Shown here one piece after another: positions 14,393 to 15,693 of a stretch of 15,693 nt of DNA; position 1 is the first letter of the stretch; each line of letters begins with the position of its first letter. This stretch comes from an uncultured Eubacteriales bacterium (lineage in GTDB: Bacteria > Bacillota > Clostridia > Lachnospirales > Lachnospiraceae): positions 1 through 15,693 of the forward strand of contig UQVN01000056.1 in the NCBI GenBank assembly GCA_900544525.1, written 5' to 3'. The translations under genes and the position numbers were made by a program. The notes below the pieces were generated by a model. It searched no databases, was not told the origin of the DNA, and saw nothing but the letters and a program-made list of their open reading frames with translations.

Positions 14393-15693
14393 TTATTCTA
14401 ATTCAAATTGTCCTGTATACAATTGATAATATCTGCCCTTCTGCTCCACTAATTCTTCATGATCGCCACGCTCAATAATCTCTCCTTGTTCAAGCACCAT
14501 AATCGCCTCTGAATTTCGCACAGTGGACAGACGATGAGCAATGACAAATACCGTACGATCTTTCATCAAAGCATCCATTCCTTTTTCAATTAAACGTTCG
14601 GTTCTTGTATCAATGGAACTGGTGGCCTCATCTAAAATTAAAACAGGAGGCCTTGCAATGGCAGCTCTTGCAATGGCAAGCAACTGTCGTTGTCCTTGAG
14701 ATAGGTTGCTACCGTCACTATAAAGCATCGTATCATATCCTTCTGGTAATCTACGAATAAAAGAATCGGCATTAGCAATTTTTGCCGCATTTTTTACCTC
14801 TTCATCGCTTGCATCTAATTTTCCATAACGAATATTATCTGCAATTGTTCCCGTGAATAAATGGGTATCTTGAATTACCATAGAAAGGGAACGTCTTAAA
14901 TCATCTTTTTTAATTTCTCGAATATCGATGCCATCATATGTGATCGTTCCACCATTAATTTCATAAAAACGATTCACTAAGTTAATAATTGTTGTTTTTC
15001 CTGCACCAGTAGAACCGACAAAAGCAATTTTTTGTCCTGGTTTCGCATAGAGAGAAATTTTATTTAAAATCATCTTTTTCTCATTGTACCCAAAAATAAC
15101 ATCATGAAATCTCACATCGCCCTTTAATGGTACAAAAGAACTGCCATCTTTTTTCTTCCAAGCAAAAATGGTGTCTTTTTCCTCTTCTTTGGCTTCCTTA
15201 AATTCTCCATTTTTGTCAACCTTTACTTTACAAAGAGCCACCGTTCCTTCATCGATTTCTACTTCCTCTTCCATCATTTCAAACACTCGCTCTGCACCTG
15301 ATAAAGCGGATAAAATAAAGTTCATTTGCTGTGTGAACTGGTTCATTGGCATGGCACTTTGGCGCACATAAATCAAGTAAGACGCAAGACTTCCAATATC
15401 AAATAAACCTGCTAATACAAAAAGTCCACCAATGCAAGCGGAAAATGCATAGTTTGCATAAGAGAGACTGACAATTGTTGGAACCATTCTTCCTGAATAG
15501 GTAAGTGCTTTTGTGGAGGCCTTTCGCAACGCTTCATTCCTTCTGCAAAACTCCTCAAAGTCTTGCTCTTCATGGTTGAATACCTTTTCCACTTTTTGTC
15601 CTGCTACCATTTCTTCAATGAAACCATTAATACTTCCTAAGCATTTTTGTTGTTCGCTAAAAAATTTCCGACTTCTTCTTCCATTATATTTAA
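14393..15693 (-). CDS. ABC exporter half-transporter, 5' end beyond the window
   Basis: The reading frame stays open to the window edge, so the beginning of the gene is missing; about 433 codons remain. Upstream of the first internal ATG the frame still reads SRKFFSEQQKCLGSINGFIE, typical of an exporter membrane-domain loop, so the true start is outside. The ATPase part has Walker A GSTGAGKT, a non-canonical signature LSQGQ, Walker B LILDE and switch AHR. A long charged linker precedes the ATPase (about 35-40 residues more than in the next two ABC genes). LSQGQ together with an intact Walker B is typical of the catalytic subunit of YheH/LmrD-like heterodimers, so a degenerate partner gene is expected just upstream. 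It is followed by marR after 22 bp. Confidence 0.92.
   Translation of the reverse strand, partial: KYNGRRSRKFFSEQQKCLGSINGFIEEMVAGQKVEKVFNHEEQDFEEFCRRNEALRKASTKALTYSGRMVPTIVSLSYANYAFSACIGGLFVLAGLFDIGSLASYLIYVRQSAMPMNQFTQQMNFILSALSGAERVFEMMEEEVEIDEGTVALCKVKVDKNGEFKEAKEEEKDTIFAWKKKDGSSFVPLKGDVRFHDVIFGYNEKKMILNKISLYAKPGQKIAFVGSTGAGKTTIINLVNRFYEINGGTITYDGIDIREIKKDDLRRSLSMVIQDTHLFTGTIADNIRYGKLDASDEEVKNAAKIANADSFIRRLPEGYDTMLYSDGSNLSQGQRQLLAIARAAIARPPVLILDEATSSIDTRTERLIEKGMDALMKDRTVFVIAHRLSTVRNSEAIMVLEQGEIIERGDHEELVEQKGRYYQLYTGQFELE

Noticed and set aside
1..15693. CRISPR array, insertion sequence, prophage or tRNA/rRNA genes
   Set aside because: No regularly spaced repeats, transposase or integrase products, terminal repeat pairs around genes, or recognisable tRNA/rRNA sequences were seen.

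Overview
The window reads as a chromosomal segment of a low-GC Firmicute, most likely a Clostridia/Lachnospiraceae member. The support is AT-rich sequence, strong AGGAGG-type ribosome binding sites, A/T-ending codons, and protein types common in that group (a MetQ lipoprotein, a DUF1700/HAAS protein, and ABC exporters whose signature motifs read LSQGQ or LSGGQ). The genus call is inference; I see no rRNA, tRNA or other marker that would settle it. Every supported gene lies on the minus strand, so transcription runs from high to low coordinates. Nothing looks like phage, an insertion sequence, an integron or CRISPR.

There are three transcription blocks. (1) 15693 to about 10340 is a multidrug-type ABC exporter cluster. 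It holds one half-exporter cut by the window edge, a MarR-family regulator, then two overlapping half-exporters that form a probable heterodimer with one degenerate ATPase site. Gaps are 22, 25 and -4 bp. A 13-bp inverted repeat just after the last stop codon probably ends the transcript.

(2) About 10174 to 1963 is a seven-gene block with gaps of only 36, 46, 23, 37, 14 and -4 bp: a membrane-anchored transglutaminase-like protein, a DUF1700 membrane protein, a YgjP-like zinc metallopeptidase, a HAD phosphatase, a probable nucleoid-associated (NA37/NdpA-like) protein, SbcD and SbcC. A near-consensus promoter (TTGACT-17-TAAAAT) stands before the first gene, and a clean intrinsic terminator follows sbcC. 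This looks like one operon of about 8 kb joining envelope/proteolysis genes to a DNA-end-processing nuclease module.

(3) About 2059 to 1 is metN-metI-metQ, the D/L-methionine ABC importer (ATPase, permease, lipoprotein; metQ is cut by the window edge). Two promoter-like sequences precede it, one on each side of the sbcC terminator hairpin. No SAM riboswitch or T-box is recognisable, and the space left for one is short.

The only gene-free stretch longer than 300 bases is 10050-10395. It is densely structured: a terminator-like repeat, an imperfect long hairpin, two small open reading frames of uncertain reality, a terminator-like element overlapping the promoter of the seven-gene operon, and a stem-forming 5' leader. 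No clearly new system is proven here. The best leads are the nuclease operon's unusual gene content, this structured intergenic region, and the placement of a strong promoter upstream of a terminator before metN.
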